Notes under the pieces: generated by a model
Seen by the model: the letters and a program-made list of their open reading frames with translations, nothing else
What the model was told of the DNA's origin: nothing
Database searches by the model: none
Part shown: one piece after another, positions 1 through 11,338 of the stretch
How positions within the stretch are numbered: the stretch's first letter is position 1
Layout: each line of letters starts with the position of its first letter
Program-made: the position numbers and the translations under genes
Source of the DNA: Prosopocoilus inquinatus
Taxonomy: Eukaryota; Arthropoda; Insecta; Coleoptera; Lucanidae
DNA length: 64,000 nt
Assembly (NCBI GenBank): GCA_036172665.1
Contig: CM069874.1
Location: 53,612,707 to 53,676,706 of the forward strand
Direction: 5' to 3'

Positions 1-250
1 CAATGGCGAGTGAATGTTTATTGTAGCTCCATCCTCGGATAAAATTGTTTGTCTATAATATTTAAACAAGAAAAAAATCTAACCAACAAGTATAATAATG
101 AACAAATTATTATAAAAAAAAAAAAACAAAGTAAATAGTTGATTTGTCGTAATATAAGGCTGAGAAGTAGCCATTGGCTAATAAAGTGAAGAAAGAATGT
201 CTTGACCCCCTTTCGTTAGCGAACTTTGCCGCCATCGGCGTCAGCCAACT

Positions 251-293
251 GTAAATAAACAGTAAACACATGGAATGGCATATTTATGCAAAT
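251..293. promoter_or_regulatory. Cluster of forkhead-like and POU octamer motifs
   Basis: Upstream of the TATA/initiator pair are GTAAATA (251-257) and GTAAACA (262-268), both matching the reverse complement of forkhead sites. An exact octamer ATGCAAAT lies at 286-293. Such short motifs occur by chance in AT-rich DNA. Their closeness to the core promoter candidate is the only reason to list them. Confidence 0.25.
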
Positions 294-412
294 GAAAATG
301 AAATTGTTCAGAGCGGCTATAAATACAGTTTCTAAATAGAATTTGGAACCTTCGAACGCAGCGATTTGCATGGTAAACGTCCGGGCGAATCACAATGCCG
401 GAATTACCGATT

Positions 413-475
413 TATAAATAAAACTCCGGGCTAACCTGTGTCCAGTTAGCTCGACGTTTACAGCCAAAACAGCTG
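413..475 (+). promoter_or_regulatory. Candidate RNA polymerase II core promoter (TATA + Inr)
   Basis: TATAAATA at 413-420 is followed by an initiator-like TCCAGTT at 441-447. The A at 444 lies 31 bases from the first T of the TATA box, the normal metazoan spacing. AGCTG at about +28 to +32 is a weak match to the downstream promoter element. A second TATAAATA at 318-325 has no initiator at the right distance. No open reading frame or clear splice donor follows within 100 bases, so any first exon would be non-coding. It could be the 5' end of a gene whose body lies outside the window, or chance. Confidence 0.35.
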
Positions 476-2740
476 CAGTGATTGTCATAAAGTGTCTTTT
501 TTTTTCTTTTTCGTTCCTTTTGCATGTGGAGTACCACTTACGTTTCGAGCGTTGTTGATTGCGACAAAACTTATTTAAGGCAATATTAAATGATTATTTA
601 TCTGGGTTAATGTTCTTTGTGATTTTGTCTTGAGGCGGCATAGAAATAAGTAGTAAATACCGCTTAAAAGATTTTCTTTTCGAAATTTTCATATAAAAAA
701 GCTCTATGTTTGTTTGATTGATTATACATTTATTTTCTATAACTATATCTACAAATACAGGGTCTCCCAAGTTGAGTGGCCTATTAAAAGTTCTCGGGGA
801 AAGGAACATACAAATATTCTGAAAATTACCACACTGCCCTAGGAGGAAGCGATCTTTCAGAATAAAATGTTTTCACTTTTATATCACTTCCAGTTATACT
901 GGAAGCCAGCATTAACTTTCTTATTTTCAATGGACAGCTATATTTTTATTGCAAATTCTGATTCTACACTTTATTCCAAGCAAAAGTTGTTAAGGCTTCC
1001 CTATACTTAAATGTAACGGTTTTTGAGATATCTTCGAATTTCTGAAAAAAAATTATTTCGATGGCCTTTCATTTAAAAGAATGTATTTTCAACACTTTCA
1101 AATTTCAAGATTTAAGTTGCCTGTCGTTTGAAAGAATAATGTTCAGGTTTTCAAAACACATCCTAGTTATCATTGAAAAATTCACAGGGTGGTCAAAATA
1201 TGGTGTCGAACCTTGTTCTGTTCAACTGCCCAAAACTCAGTTTTCATATTTTTACATCATGAGATGAGGAATCTAATTTTACATCGACTAATTGTAGTAT
1301 TCCTTTTATTTCAACGCAAATTTGTAATTGAAACCGTCAGTGCTGGGATTTGATGCATTGACGTCATCTAGTGAAAGATACAATAGATTTGAAGTAAAAG
1401 AATGCTTTGCGTCCAATTGAAATTCTTTCTTACTTACGTTCTTAAAATCATTAGTTCCAAACGCAGAACTCTTACTGATCTATGGTGGTGCGTAACAATC
1501 TACATGTTATGTTATTCTAACTTACAGTTATAGCCACCTCAGTGTTGGCAGAATGGGCGAACTTTTACCATTTGGGCTACTTTGGTAAATCTTTCGGCGT
1601 AGAAAAATCGATTTGGCGATTGGCGTAAAGTGGGGCTACTTTTTATTTTTATAACTTCTTTTTAAGACGCATATGTTAACTAGATATGTAAACGGCAGAA
1701 CACAAATTTTCTTCAATCTAGCAACTTTTTTTCTTAAATAAAAATCACACAAAGTGTCAGTCTTTTAAAGTTCAGGTTTGATATTTGTAATTTTCAAACT
1801 TTAAAGCGAAGAAGAAGATAAAAATTAACTGCTGTTTATATGACATTAAAGAACTTAAATTGAGGAATTAGCAACACTCGAAAATTGGAATTAAATGAAT
1901 AAGTTTTATACAACGTAGCCAATAAGTTGTAAAAGTTGACTGCAGTAGATAGGAAAAATATGTATATTTGTATGGTACAGAACCATAAATTTTGGCGATT
2001 AAAGACTGTTAAAAATGTTTAAACATAAAGATTGATGTTAAAGTTTTCGGAGCTTGTTTGTGAAAAACAAGCATCTTACATGTTTTTTAATTTCTAGAAT
2101 TAATACTACGACGTTTTGATTGATAGTGACAATCAAAATTTAATGCTTGCACTGCACAAAAGAATCATTATTTTGAAAGATGTCAAAGTAAAATTGTTAT
2201 GTTATAAAAATGGATTTTTTTCTTTTGCATGACTGTATTATAATTTAAAACTTAAAGATTCGCTTTTGTTTTTTTTTATCACCGCACATCCAAAAATTGT
2301 AAGACGGTATTATTTTACGTTGTTTTATTATTTCAGGAATTTGCATTTTTTTATCCTCAACCGCTCCTGGGTAAATAAGATGTATACAGTATGTGCCCAA
2401 ATTTACTTAATAAATGAAACTTTCTTGATTTTATTCTTTCCAAAAAAAATATTTTATAGAAAAATTGTTGTACTTGTTGAATGCGCATGCTGAACTGTAG
2501 TTTTCATTACACAATTTGATTACCTTAGAATAGTTCTGGTTTTCTGTTATTAAAATATATTCCTTGTGAAAATAACTAAGTAAATAAAATTAATAATGAT
2601 TGTTGTTTGCTTTGCTTACAATTTATTCTTAGTCTAGATTTTTTCCAATAATAGTTTTGAAGCAAGCAAAACATTTCTACTCAATCATTTTAAAACCGAA
2701 AATACAAGAAATTTCCATATGTTAAGTTAATCGAGGTACC
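476..2740. other. AT-rich interval without recognisable gene
   Basis: Only short stop-bounded frames without family resemblance are present. Poly-T tracts and simple AT-rich DNA predominate. I see no splice-linked coding structure and no assignable repeat family. Confidence 0.5.
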
Positions 2741-2745
2741 TACTG

Positions 2746-3245
2746 TATACAGGGTGGGCCAATAGTGCGTATTCGGTGGATAGCGCCTATGTTAATGCAG
2801 ACTTTTAAAATCTGTTTTCGCTATGTTACTTACCTATGGTATAGATGCGTGTTTTAAAATTAGTTACAATTATACAGAGTGTTCCGTGTGGCTGTACCAG
2901 ACCAAAGTTATGTTTTTTTTAAATGGAATATACTGTATATTATGGTTTATTTCGATTAACCTTTAAGAGTAGATAAATTTATTATAAGGATATTATGTAC
3001 CTAAACCTAATAGTTTTTGAGATATTGTCATTTCAATGTGAAATAATGGTATTATTTGATATTTTACAGATTAGATGTTTATTAAAATTCGGCATTTAAA
3101 TTTTACAGTAACATTATATAACCTATGGAACAGAAAACAATTTCCATCTCGAACATATTCCTATTATTTTATACAGGGTTATTCATAACTCCGATGTTTA
3201 TTTTACTCGGTTAGTTTAAATGGAACACCCTATATTTTATAACTG
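2746..3245 (+). repeat. TACAGGGTG-type dispersed repeat
   Basis: TATACAGGGTGGGCC begins at 2746, and related termini recur inside it: TATACAGAGTGTTCC near 2873, TATACAGGGTTATTC near 3172 and AATGGAACACCCTATA near 3221. The last resembles the AATGGAACATCCTATA segment near 58996. This mixture suggests several short non-autonomous DNA elements inserted in or beside one another. No transposase is visible. About 250 bases beyond it (3245-3500) show nothing recognisable. Confidence 0.4.
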
Positions 3246-3699
3246 AATTTAATAGGTCTTTGATTAAGCTTTACAATGATATAGGGTTCAGTATATGTTT
3301 CACAACAAGCCTACCCACAGGAAGATGTCAAATTTGTAAATTCATAAAACAGCAATATTCCGTCTTCTAATAGAATATTTTGTCTATAATACCGTTGATT
3401 TTATTTAGAAAATCTGCATTGAGTCTGTTTCTAGTTTCTAGTCTGTTAGGAAAAACACTCATTTGATTTATGACATCACAGACGATATGCAGACTTAATT
3501 TTTATTTTATTTTTTTTAATTTAGACCACCACGTCAAGTCGGACTGCTGCTGTCTCAAACTGGTTTCAGACAGTTCACTTTCTTGATTCCGCTGTTTGAT
3601 CATAATGTAGGGATGATTTTGGAATCGTAAAATACGATTTGTCAGGAGAAAATTGACAACTTCTCGATATTTTTCCAACTCACCCTGAGATTTCAGATT

Positions 3700-4150
3700 T
3701 TTCAGCACACACGATCACCGCGTACACTTCGGTTTCGCTGATACATTTCAGCGGTATAATTAGCTTTGAGGAACGTGTTCTTACCTAATGTAACCGTGCA
3801 TTTAGCATTTCGTTAGCAAATAAACTGGCAGCGTGCCCGTGCAAAAGTCGACGCTGATGTAACAACAATAGTACATACACAAAATACGAGCTCCTGCAAT
3901 TATTATTATTATCAAAGGCAAGGCCGCGTTTCTCTCTGTCGCCATGCCGACTGTCGATCGTATACCATATGTTTTACCCGGAATCGCCGACATGAGTTAA
4001 TTACTTGCATGCATGCACTTGCCGAATGACATGTAATTTTCCGCGCGCGTCATTCGCTTTTTTTCCCAACCAATTGAGTCGATTTCACGGTTTAATTACG
4101 TCTGGTACGTAAATCCGTGCGTGTATGGGGTCTACCGTTTTCGACGTGGA
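3700..4150. promoter_or_regulatory. GC-richer unique block, possible conserved non-coding element
   Basis: This block contrasts with the AT-rich flanks and is rich in CpG (CCGCGCGCGTCATTCG near 4042, GTCGATCGTATACC near 3953). It also contains the palindromic TGCATGCATGCA around 4006-4017. Open frames are short and without family resemblance. Composition and lack of any copy elsewhere in the window suggest host DNA, either regulatory or an untranslated exon. The function is not known. Confidence 0.3.
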
Positions 4151-4329
4151 TTAGCAGTGAATTAAAAAATAAAATAAAATAAAACTAGAAGAAAAATCTG
4201 AAAAAACTAAATAAAAAATTGAGAAAGCATCTATTTCATAAACCGTTCTCTGGAATTATCAAACTACTTTTTGTTACTTTTTTACATTCCATCCTGTGAC
4301 TGACTGCACAGTTGATAAAACAATGCATT

Positions 4330-4643
4330 CTTTTAAGTCCAATGCCAGTAGTTATGGTGGAATTATTTTGCAGACGTTAAACTACTTATGTGTATTCCTC
4401 TCTTAACATATGTCATTAATGGGTGGATATCATGGCGTGCCTCAAGGTTCTCTACTGGGGTCCCTATTGTTCACACTATGCACTTTGACATTTCATGACT
4501 ATATTAAAAACTGTAAAATACATATGTATGCAGATGACACACAACTTTATTATTCCTTTAAGTTATTTGAAATCTATCTAGCTTTAAATCATATTAATGA
4601 TGATTTACGACAAATAAATGAATTATTTACTAAACATTCTCTG
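4330..4643 (+). pseudogene. LINE reverse transcriptase fragment (CR1-like), part 1
   Basis: Remnant of the palm domain of a non-LTR retrotransposon reverse transcriptase, the enzyme that copies element RNA at the nick in target DNA. The frame starting near 4410 contains the motif [13 protein letters not shown] and, about 40 residues later, [12 protein letters not shown], which carries the catalytic YADD. It continues to about KHSLKP, where an insertion interrupts it. The continuation (NP-KCVALLFGNK) resumes near 7354. Everything upstream of the palm, including the endonuclease domain, is absent, so the copy is 5'-truncated. CR1 versus Jockey assignment is by motif style only. Confidence 0.75.
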
Positions 4644-4940
4644 AAGCCCGCAATAGACGATCATAAATTGCATGAAATTTACATGTAATTTATGACAAAA
4701 CCTATTTTTCAACGTGTATAGCGAATAAAAAGAATTACATGAATTTATACTTGTCAAATTGACAACAAAGAGCAAGTTCTATTTCTCAAGGTTTTTGACG
4801 TGAAATTTTAGTAAATTCTAGTGACTTTTATTATTGCTGTTGGCTGTTGGTTCAGATGAATGAAGAACGACTTCAACTAGTTTATGTGGGTATATGTTTA
4901 TAAATAATTTTAGCTTCAAGATTGTTTAATCAGTGATGAC

Positions 4941-7098
4941 TAGAGACCGGATTTATAAGTTTTTACAAGTTTTTTACTCTAACATACCTAAACTTGGCGT
5001 TTTGTATTTATATGTTTGTCGATTAGAGAAGCCCAAAAATGGTAGTTTTATTTCGCATATAACTTAATATTTTAGACTTTTAGCGCATATTTATTTATTA
5101 ATCCATATATTGATATAAATAACATTATAATTCCATATACGGTCAATATTCAAGTCTGCAGCTTTTCCAAGAAGTAATTTATTCTTCTCAACGTCTGGCC
5201 ACTTTATTTTACGATTTCCCGGAATGTGATTTTCTGGGAATCTGTAGCGACTTGCACTTGCATTTTGCACTTATGTTTTGCATTTCAGTTTGAGATAAGA
5301 ACTCCGTGAATGTGTGTGACTAGTGACTAGTGTATTTATCAACGCGAATTAGTTGTTATTTTCTTATTTAATTTAAAGACGAAATAAATTCAGTGGTTAT
5401 CTCTTCAAAATGCCGAAAGTAGCATCCTCTCGATCCGAGCTATTGAAAAAATGGATTAAAGCATCTAAACATCTAACTACAGATGGAAAAGTTATTTTTT
5501 GCAACGCATGCTCAAAACAGATAGATACCTTACAAATTCTCTTAAAAATCACATTTTCATTTTGACAATATTTTAAGGTTTCGTCAGACCAAAAGTACCA
5601 GATTGATCAACATTTGGCTACAAATCTCCATAAGGAGTCGGAGAAAAGATGTGTGTCTAACTTTAAGCAGTCTTTTATTTCTTCAACAGCCAGTAACTCA
5701 CAGGGCAGTGACACAGGAAATGAATTCTTTTTAGACTTGTGCAGTGCTATGGCAGAGTCAAACATTCCTTGGCATAAACTTGAACAAGCAAGTTTTCGAA
5801 CTTTTTTGGAAAAATATTGCAATCGTCATATTCCAAATGAATCGACTTTGCGGAAAAACTATCTAAGTATATGCTACCAGCAACGGATGAAGAAAATAAG
5901 AGAGAAGCTTAGCGACAACAATATTTATATAGTAGTTGATGAAACGACAGATGCCTGCGGTCGTTATGTAGCAAATATGTTTACAGGAGTATTAAGCAAC
6001 ACAGTTGCACCAATATCTTATTTGGTAAATAGTGCAGTTTTGGAAAAAACAAATCATTCAACGATCGCACGTTTTATTAACGACAGCTTGACACTTTTAT
6101 ACGCACCTAATCAAGTTAAATCGGAAAATATATTACTAATGGTGTCTGATGCAGCAGCCTACATGATAAAAGCAGGACAGGCTTTACAGGTGTTTTACCC
6201 AAATCTGATGCACTTCACTTGTATGGCTCACGCAATGAATAGGCTCGCTGAATTGGTGCGACTAGAATACCCAACAGTAAATAAGTTGATCAATAACGGA
6301 AAAAAGGCGTTTCTTAAAGCCCCACTGCGTATACAACACTATAAAGAATTAGCTGCTGACCTGCCATTACCACCAGAACCAATAATTACGAGATGGGGTA
6401 CGTGGCTTGAAGCAGCAAATTTTTAAGCAGATAACTTTAAACAATTAAAGGAAATTTTCTTAGAATTGGATGATTCCAATTCAGTGGCTTTAAGAATTTG
6501 TAAGGAATGCATGTCGAACACAAACATCGGGAATCAATTAGCATTCATTAAAACTCATTTTTCGGTTTTAATATCCACCATTAAAAAGTTGGAATCATCC
6601 CAGACGGCTCTATTAGGTTCTTTTGAAGTGGTCGATGATGCAATTGAAAGTGTAAAATCAATTCCAGGGGAGATAGACAAGGTTCTATTACGTAATCCTG
6701 ACTACAATAAAATGAGGAAAATCTGTTTAGTTTTAAAAGGTCAAAGTGAAGAGGATTTGGACATGGACCCCAAAGATGTAGCATCCATGAAATTTGAGCC
6801 CATTACTTCATGCGATCTCGAGCGTTCGTTTTCCTCTTATAAAAATATTTTGACAGACAGACGACAAAATTTTACTCCAAATAATTTAAATCAACTGTTG
6901 ATTATATTTTGTAATCCTACTATTTAAGTGTTAAGTGTTAAAATTACTTATATGAAACAATTTATGTTTTTATTATTCTAAAGTATGTATAAGTAAAATA
7001 AAATTTTTATCGCATATAATATCCATATTTTGATCCATTTTAATCGCATAAAAAAAACTTATTTTCCACTTTTTTAGCACATATAAATCCGGACTTTA
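4941..7098 (+). mobile_element. hAT DNA transposon, full length, 8-bp target duplication
   Basis: The element is flanked by perfect 8-bp duplications GTGATGAC at 4933-4940 and 7099-7106, the hallmark of hAT insertion. Its ends are inverted: left TAGAGACCGGATTTATA, right (reverse complement) TAAAGTCCGGATTTATA. Subterminal CGCATATA-like motifs recur at both ends (about 5056, 5083, 7011, 7047, 7077), as expected for transposase-binding sites. The length of 2158 bp allows a single transposase gene, which is present but broken. The intact duplication shows a fairly recent insertion into older repeat DNA. Confidence 0.9.
5410..6927 (+). pseudogene. hAT transposase, two in-frame stops
   Basis: One reading frame runs from ATG at 5410 to TAA at 6927, interrupted only by TGA at about 5563-5565 and TAA at 6424-6426 with the frame otherwise kept. 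The N-terminus has a zinc-finger-like C-x2-C segment (CNACSKQ, then a displaced HLATNLH), as in BED-type or CGG-binding-protein-like fingers. The middle carries a DETTD segment consistent with the first acidic catalytic residue of the RNase H-like fold. The end (ITSCDLERSFSSYKNILTDRRQNF) is a clear hAT C-terminal dimerisation domain. The sequence between residues 45 and 60 has decayed and contains the first stop. It is non-functional unless stops are read through. Confidence 0.88.
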
Positions 7099-7353
7099 GT
7101 GATGACCATGTGCTCTCCGTTTGGATGATAACATAATTCAACATTCCCAGCTGCTCAAAAAAAAATAACTTGAAGTTAGAAGCATTAATGAGTTACCATT
7201 TTCATCAACATTAACATTCTAAATTACTATTTAGCAAAACATCTTTTCATTAATATAATTGAAACGTGTATTGCAAATTACAATTCATGAATTTATACAC
7301 ACATGTATACAGGAATTTTTACGTGAAATTATTGGAACATATATTGCCGGCTT

Positions 7354-8080
7354 TATTAACCCTTTCAAATGTGTTGCATTGTTGTTTGGTAATAAAGTAT
7401 TGGGCGAGTCTATAAACAACTTAATAAAGTTCAAAGTAAATAATGTCCAAATACCCGTGAAAAGTGAAGCCAGAAACTTAGGACTGGTTTTTGATAACAG
7501 TTTTAGATTTAATACTCAAATAAAAATTTTTTTTTAAAATGCTTATGCTAAAATTAAACTGATATATCCTCACAGACGAAACCTCTCAATTCATGTTAAA
7601 TCTATGCTGTGCAATTCATTGGTTTTATCGCAATTTACATACTGAGCACCTGTTTACGGTCCAGGTTTAACATACGAAGGGTCCAGACGCATTCAAGGAG
7701 TGCAAAATGCATGCATTCGGCTAATATTTGGTATGCGTAAGTATGAGCACATTTCTCATAAATTCACCTGTATAAAATGGCTGAATATGGAACAGAAAAG
7801 ATACATTCAAACACTATTTCACAAGATTATAACAGATAGACAACCACCATACTTATATAACAAAATAAAATTCAGGACAGATGTACACACATTGAATATC
7901 AGGCACAAAAACACCATTACTCCGCCAGTGCATAAAACTTCTCAATTTGAAAGATCGTTTAGCTACTGTGTAGCAAAATATTATAATCACTTAACACAAG
8001 ATCTAAAAAATCTCAAATCATTGACCGCATTCAAAAGTACACTAAAGAAGCAATTGTTTGATCTGACATATTGTTACTAG
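7354..8080 (+). pseudogene. LINE reverse transcriptase C-terminal part, CR1-like, part 2
   Basis: Continuation of the fragment ending near 4643. The frame reads NP-KCVALLFGNK, then RNLGLVFDNSFRFNTQI, and after a frameshift near 7536 resumes as CNSLVLSQFTY and QNACIRLIFGMRKYEHIS. It ends with KKQLFDLTYCY and a stop at 8078-8080. These are the thumb and post-RT region typical of CR1-type elements. At least one frameshift and one stop (after SQFTY) break it. The DNA just after the stop shows no obvious poly-A or simple-repeat tail. Confidence 0.75.
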
Positions 8081-8164
8081 CAAAGTAAGAAACTCTTTCA
8101 TATGCATAATTTGGCCATTTCACTATAATTCAAAGGTAAGATTACAGAAATTATACTATACCAG

Positions 8165-8440
8165 CTGTTTCAAATTGAGTGTCCACTGAAGGAATCTCCT
8201 AAACCTTAAGAGATACAAATTCGGTTAAATGGAAGAAAAGTTGCCCGTCCTCATTAGCAGAATGGTTTTCTTCTTATTTCTTTTTGAGATATTAATGAAA
8301 ATGTAAAAAAGTCGATTTTCTTTTTTCCTCCGTATCTCTTTTATTATAAATAATTTTGAAATTATGATTTAACTTTCTACAGGCACTTTTTGATTCTGCT
8401 TCGAATAGGCAGAATTGGAGTCAAACGTTTCGTCTTTCCA
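8165..8440 (+). repeat. Diverged member of the AAGAGATAC repeat family
   Basis: AGCTGTTTCAAATTGAGTGT followed by CCTTAAGAGATACAAATTCG and GGTTAAATGG resembles the leading part of copies near 55285, 60037 and 63693 (reverse), which read CTTAAGAGATACGAGGTCGG. No open frame. It is probably a non-autonomous DNA element or its terminus. Confidence 0.4.
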
Positions 8441-9450
8441 CGACCATCATCAGTTTCGATCTTTTAAATACAACGTATATCTTTTTATTATTCTATTTTA
8501 TATATTCGATAGCATTTTTTCTCCTGATTGTAATGATGTATTACACTTAATAATTGATATTAATTTGAAGCTTAAATAATATAGATTCTTGTATGAAAAT
8601 TTTGTTTAATACGTATTTCGGCTGCTAAGCTTCAGTACGCTACCAACTTAAAAGCACTAAAAAATGTCTAAAAACAACCTAATCACACTGACAAAATCAA
8701 AAAAATGTTAAACCTAACAATAATCTAATCAACCTAAAAGATATATATGTCTAAATGTAAGTAAATATAAATTAATATGTGAAAATCTAAAATAAACTAT
8801 ATATGTTATGTATAAATCCGAAAAAAAATTATGTGACCCCCTACAATTAACTGTTAGAAAACCTTACAATAAAAGCTAACCAAACAACACGGAAATGCGA
8901 AAATAAATAGTCCAAAGACCCGAAAAAAACTTCTTATTCTAACGAATAAATAAGTATATAATTCCCTGTTATTTTAAACCTATAAATCCTGAAAAATAAA
9001 ATAAAATATATATATTAGGTATAAATCGACAAAAAACAACCTACAGATGAGAGCAAATCACACCCACACACCGGAAGTTAAGAGCACTTTAGGAAAATTT
9101 TATCTCGGAGAGTCCTCTCCTTATGAAATATCCAGTGCAAAAAATTTTTAGATTATTTTTGAAGTTATTGGAACTAGCGAGCCCCCTTTGTGAATGGATA
9201 TAATTACCTTCAATAGGATATAATATGTACACTTCTACTAAACATTTTTTTTTTAATTTAGTTAGTTTCTTGCTGACGATATTAATCATCAGACAACCTT
9301 CACCCTTTCTATCTTGAATTGTATAAATAATTTCTTTAACGTCGTTAAAGATTGATGTGTTAATAAATTGAAATTTGGGGAAATCAATTGAAGTTAAATA
9401 GTCGTTGTAAGCACGATATTGCTACCAATTCTAAGTCATTTACAAGTCAC
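8441..9450. other. AT-rich interval, nothing assignable
   Basis: Long AT-rich stretch with TATATATA and poly-A tracts. The open frame at 9089-9289 on the minus strand has no family resemblance. A CTGATGA...GAAACG look-alike near 8425-8465 on the minus strand is discussed under rejected items. Confidence 0.4.
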
Positions 9451-9453
9451 TAA

Positions 9454-9580
9454 TGCCTGATTTCTAGAAACTTTTATCATTACATAAGTTATAAATTCCT
9501 ACAGTTCTAACATAGGTAACCATATCAATATCAATCAATCAATCATTTATCTAACGATAAAAGTTTCTAGCAACCGGGAA
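9454..9580. mobile_element. Palindromic MITE, TAA duplication (Harbinger type)
   Basis: A 127-bp element with ends TGCCTGATTTCTAGAAAC and, as reverse complement, TTCCCGGTTGCTAGAAAC, flanked by TAA at 9451-9453 and 9581-9583. Three-base TWA duplications mark PIF/Harbinger insertions. It has no coding capacity. Related ends occur at 22268. Confidence 0.7.
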
Positions 9581-9992
9581 TAAATGAATTTACATTAACA
9601 GAATTTATATTTATCAAGAGCAAGAAATTGCTTACTATTAATAATTTTTTATTATTGTTAATAATGATTTGTAACTGATGGCATTATGCCCGATTGTATC
9701 GATAATAGTTTCCGGGACAGATAAATTTATCAAGAGGTGAAGAATTTTTTTTTTCTTTTATGGTTTATGGTTCATGTTTATACTGAATACGATCTAAGTA
9801 AGTTTATCATTATTGGTACACAAGTTTGTGGTTAGATAAGAAATGCAGTTGTTTTGTTAATCTAATTCAATAAAAATAGAATCAATTCTATGGTCCTATT
9901 GACCAAATAATACAAAAACCTCAACAACACGTGGGCTGCTGGAAAATTTTCTGGAATCTAGTAGGTCTAGAATTGTTAGCGTTTTTTACGAT

Positions 9993-11270
9993 TTCAAATG
10001 TGGTCTAACGCCGAAACAATGCCTCGATCGGCTTCATTTGGCTTTTGGAGATGAAGCACCATCAAAGAGCAGTGTTTATAATTGGTTTTCCGAATTCCAG
10101 CGTGGACGTACCTCTCTCAGTGACGAATTTCGTGAAAGTCGTCCATCAACATCTGTTGTTGTCACTAATGTAGATGATGTGCGTGAAATGCTTGAGATCG
10201 ACATGTGACATACCGCGAGATTCAAGCATCCTTACGCATTGACATGAAAGCAATACACCAGATTTTACATGTTCATTTGAACGTACGAAAGCTTTGCAGT
10301 CGTTGGATCCCACACAATTTAACAGAAGCGCAAAAGCAGGGTCGTATCAAATGGTGCGAAGAAATGCTCAAGAAATTCCATGGAGGTCGTTCAAATTTAG
10401 TTTATAACATCGTTACTGGTGACGAAACGAGGATCTATTCGTACGAGCCAGAAAATAAACAACAATCTAACGTTTGGGTATTTCAAAATGAACCAAAACC
10501 AACAAAAGTTGTCCGTTCACGCAGTGCTGCGAAGCAAATGATTGCTTGTTTCTTTGGTTTAACTAGACATGTAGCAACCGTGACTTTAGAGGATCGAAAA
10601 ACCGTGAATGCTGATTGGTATACTACAATTTGTTTGCCGAAAGTCATCGATCAAATGAGAAGCAACAATCGAAATCGACGAATTATTCTCCATCATGACA
10701 ACGCCAGCTCTCTCAGCCCGTCAACCAGTTGATTTTTGGTCCAACAAAAATGTTGAATTAATGACTCATTGTCCGTATTCACCTGATTTATCACCTAATG
10801 ATTTCTTTTTGTTCATTCTAACAAAATTCTTAAATTGCCCAGATGGTTCTTCAAGAAGCAAACCTTGGAGAAGATCTCTCTTGGTGTACATCTGTTTCAT
10901 CCACCATCGTCTTTGTTTATCCTTTTTCTTCTTTTTCAATAACTCTGCAATGACGAAAAATGCAGCCCCTGCTATTATTACTTGTTCTGCCATTTTTTAT
11001 TTCAGCCGCTGATTACAGGATTACTGTCCCTCATGAAGACACTGAGCACACTGAGACAACATGCATGCGTTTATATGAAAATTTTTCAACGCACGTTAAT
11101 CGGGTGTACAACTCGAGTCAACACGCATGTGCGTGTGCATTCGTCTCGACTCACCACATGCACATTCAAGTCTGTACGCGGCTTTAGAGTGGAAAACGTG
11201 TTTTAGAAATTGATTCGTCAGTATGCAAAAGTGTATTGGCGTCAAAGGCGAATACTTCGAAAAACAATGA
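9993..11270 (+). pseudogene. mariner transposase, copy 1
   Basis: Remnant of the DDE/D transposase that cuts and pastes mariner at TA. The sequence reads from GLTPKQCLDRLHLAFGDEAP (helix-turn-helix region) through RSRP-like and WIPHNLTEAQK to the first catalytic aspartate in VTGDET, the second in HHDNAS and the third in YSPDLSPNDFFLF. The spacing between the last two is that of D34D mariners. Damage: start region deleted, a 4-bp deletion near 10196 relative to copy 2, a frameshift after HDNASS near 10715, and replacement of the segment after DFFLF. The last codons (EYFEKQ, stop at 11268-11270) are again mariner. Confidence 0.88.
10818..10993 (-). pseudogene. HARBI1-like first-exon fragment inside mariner copy 1
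   Basis: On the minus strand an open stretch starts at ATG 10993 and reads MAEQVIIAGAAFF, a lysine run, RRWWMKQMYTKRDLL, and EEPSGQFKNFVRM. RRWW followed by a basic stretch and then F-K-N-F-V-R-M is typical of the N-terminal exon of insect HARBI1-like (PIF/Harbinger) nucleases. At 10818 it runs directly into mariner sequence. The catalytic domain is absent. It is most easily explained as part of a short non-autonomous Harbinger copy or filler DNA that replaced the mariner segment. Confidence 0.6.
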
Positions 11271-11338
11271 TACCGTTTACCAAATTTCATATGCGTTTTC
11301 TCATACCGTTTCCAGAAACTTTTCCAGCAACCCACGTA

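Larger units (their letters stand above)
4644..7353. mobile_element. Insertion splitting the CR1-like LINE, itself containing a hAT
   Basis: The LINE reading frame stops making sense at about 4644 and resumes at about 7354. The edges show a short inverted match, AAGCCCGCAATA (from 4644) against AAGCCGGCAATA (reverse complement ending at 7353), so they may be termini of a small DNA element. Without the nested hAT (4941-7098 plus one target duplication) the insert is only about 0.54 kb and encodes nothing I recognise. The boundaries are approximate. Confidence 0.45.
9930..11336 (+). mobile_element. mariner element, copy 1 (degenerate, with foreign insert)
   Basis: Inverted ends CGTGGGCTGCTGGAAAATTT (from 9930) and, as reverse complement of the right end, CGTGGGTTGCTGGAAAAGTT. 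The right flank is TA; the left flank is CA, a decayed TA. Compared with copy 2 (57365-58647), about 130 bp including the start codon is deleted near 9985, and about 120 bp of the 3' coding part is replaced by about 365 bp of unrelated DNA (10820-11183). Confidence 0.88.

Noticed and set aside
8425..8465. Minus-strand CTGATGA...GAAACG resembling a hammerhead
   Set aside because: CTGATGA and GAAAC are present but no NUH triplet follows at a position that can close stem III, and stem II has only about three pairs. This kind of CTGATGA-hairpin-GAAACG word occurs in other invertebrate repeats and is not a ribozyme core.
10960..11206. Two plus-strand frames inside mariner copy 1
   Set aside because: They lie across the junction of the foreign insert and mariner, antisense or out of frame to both recognisable coding regions.
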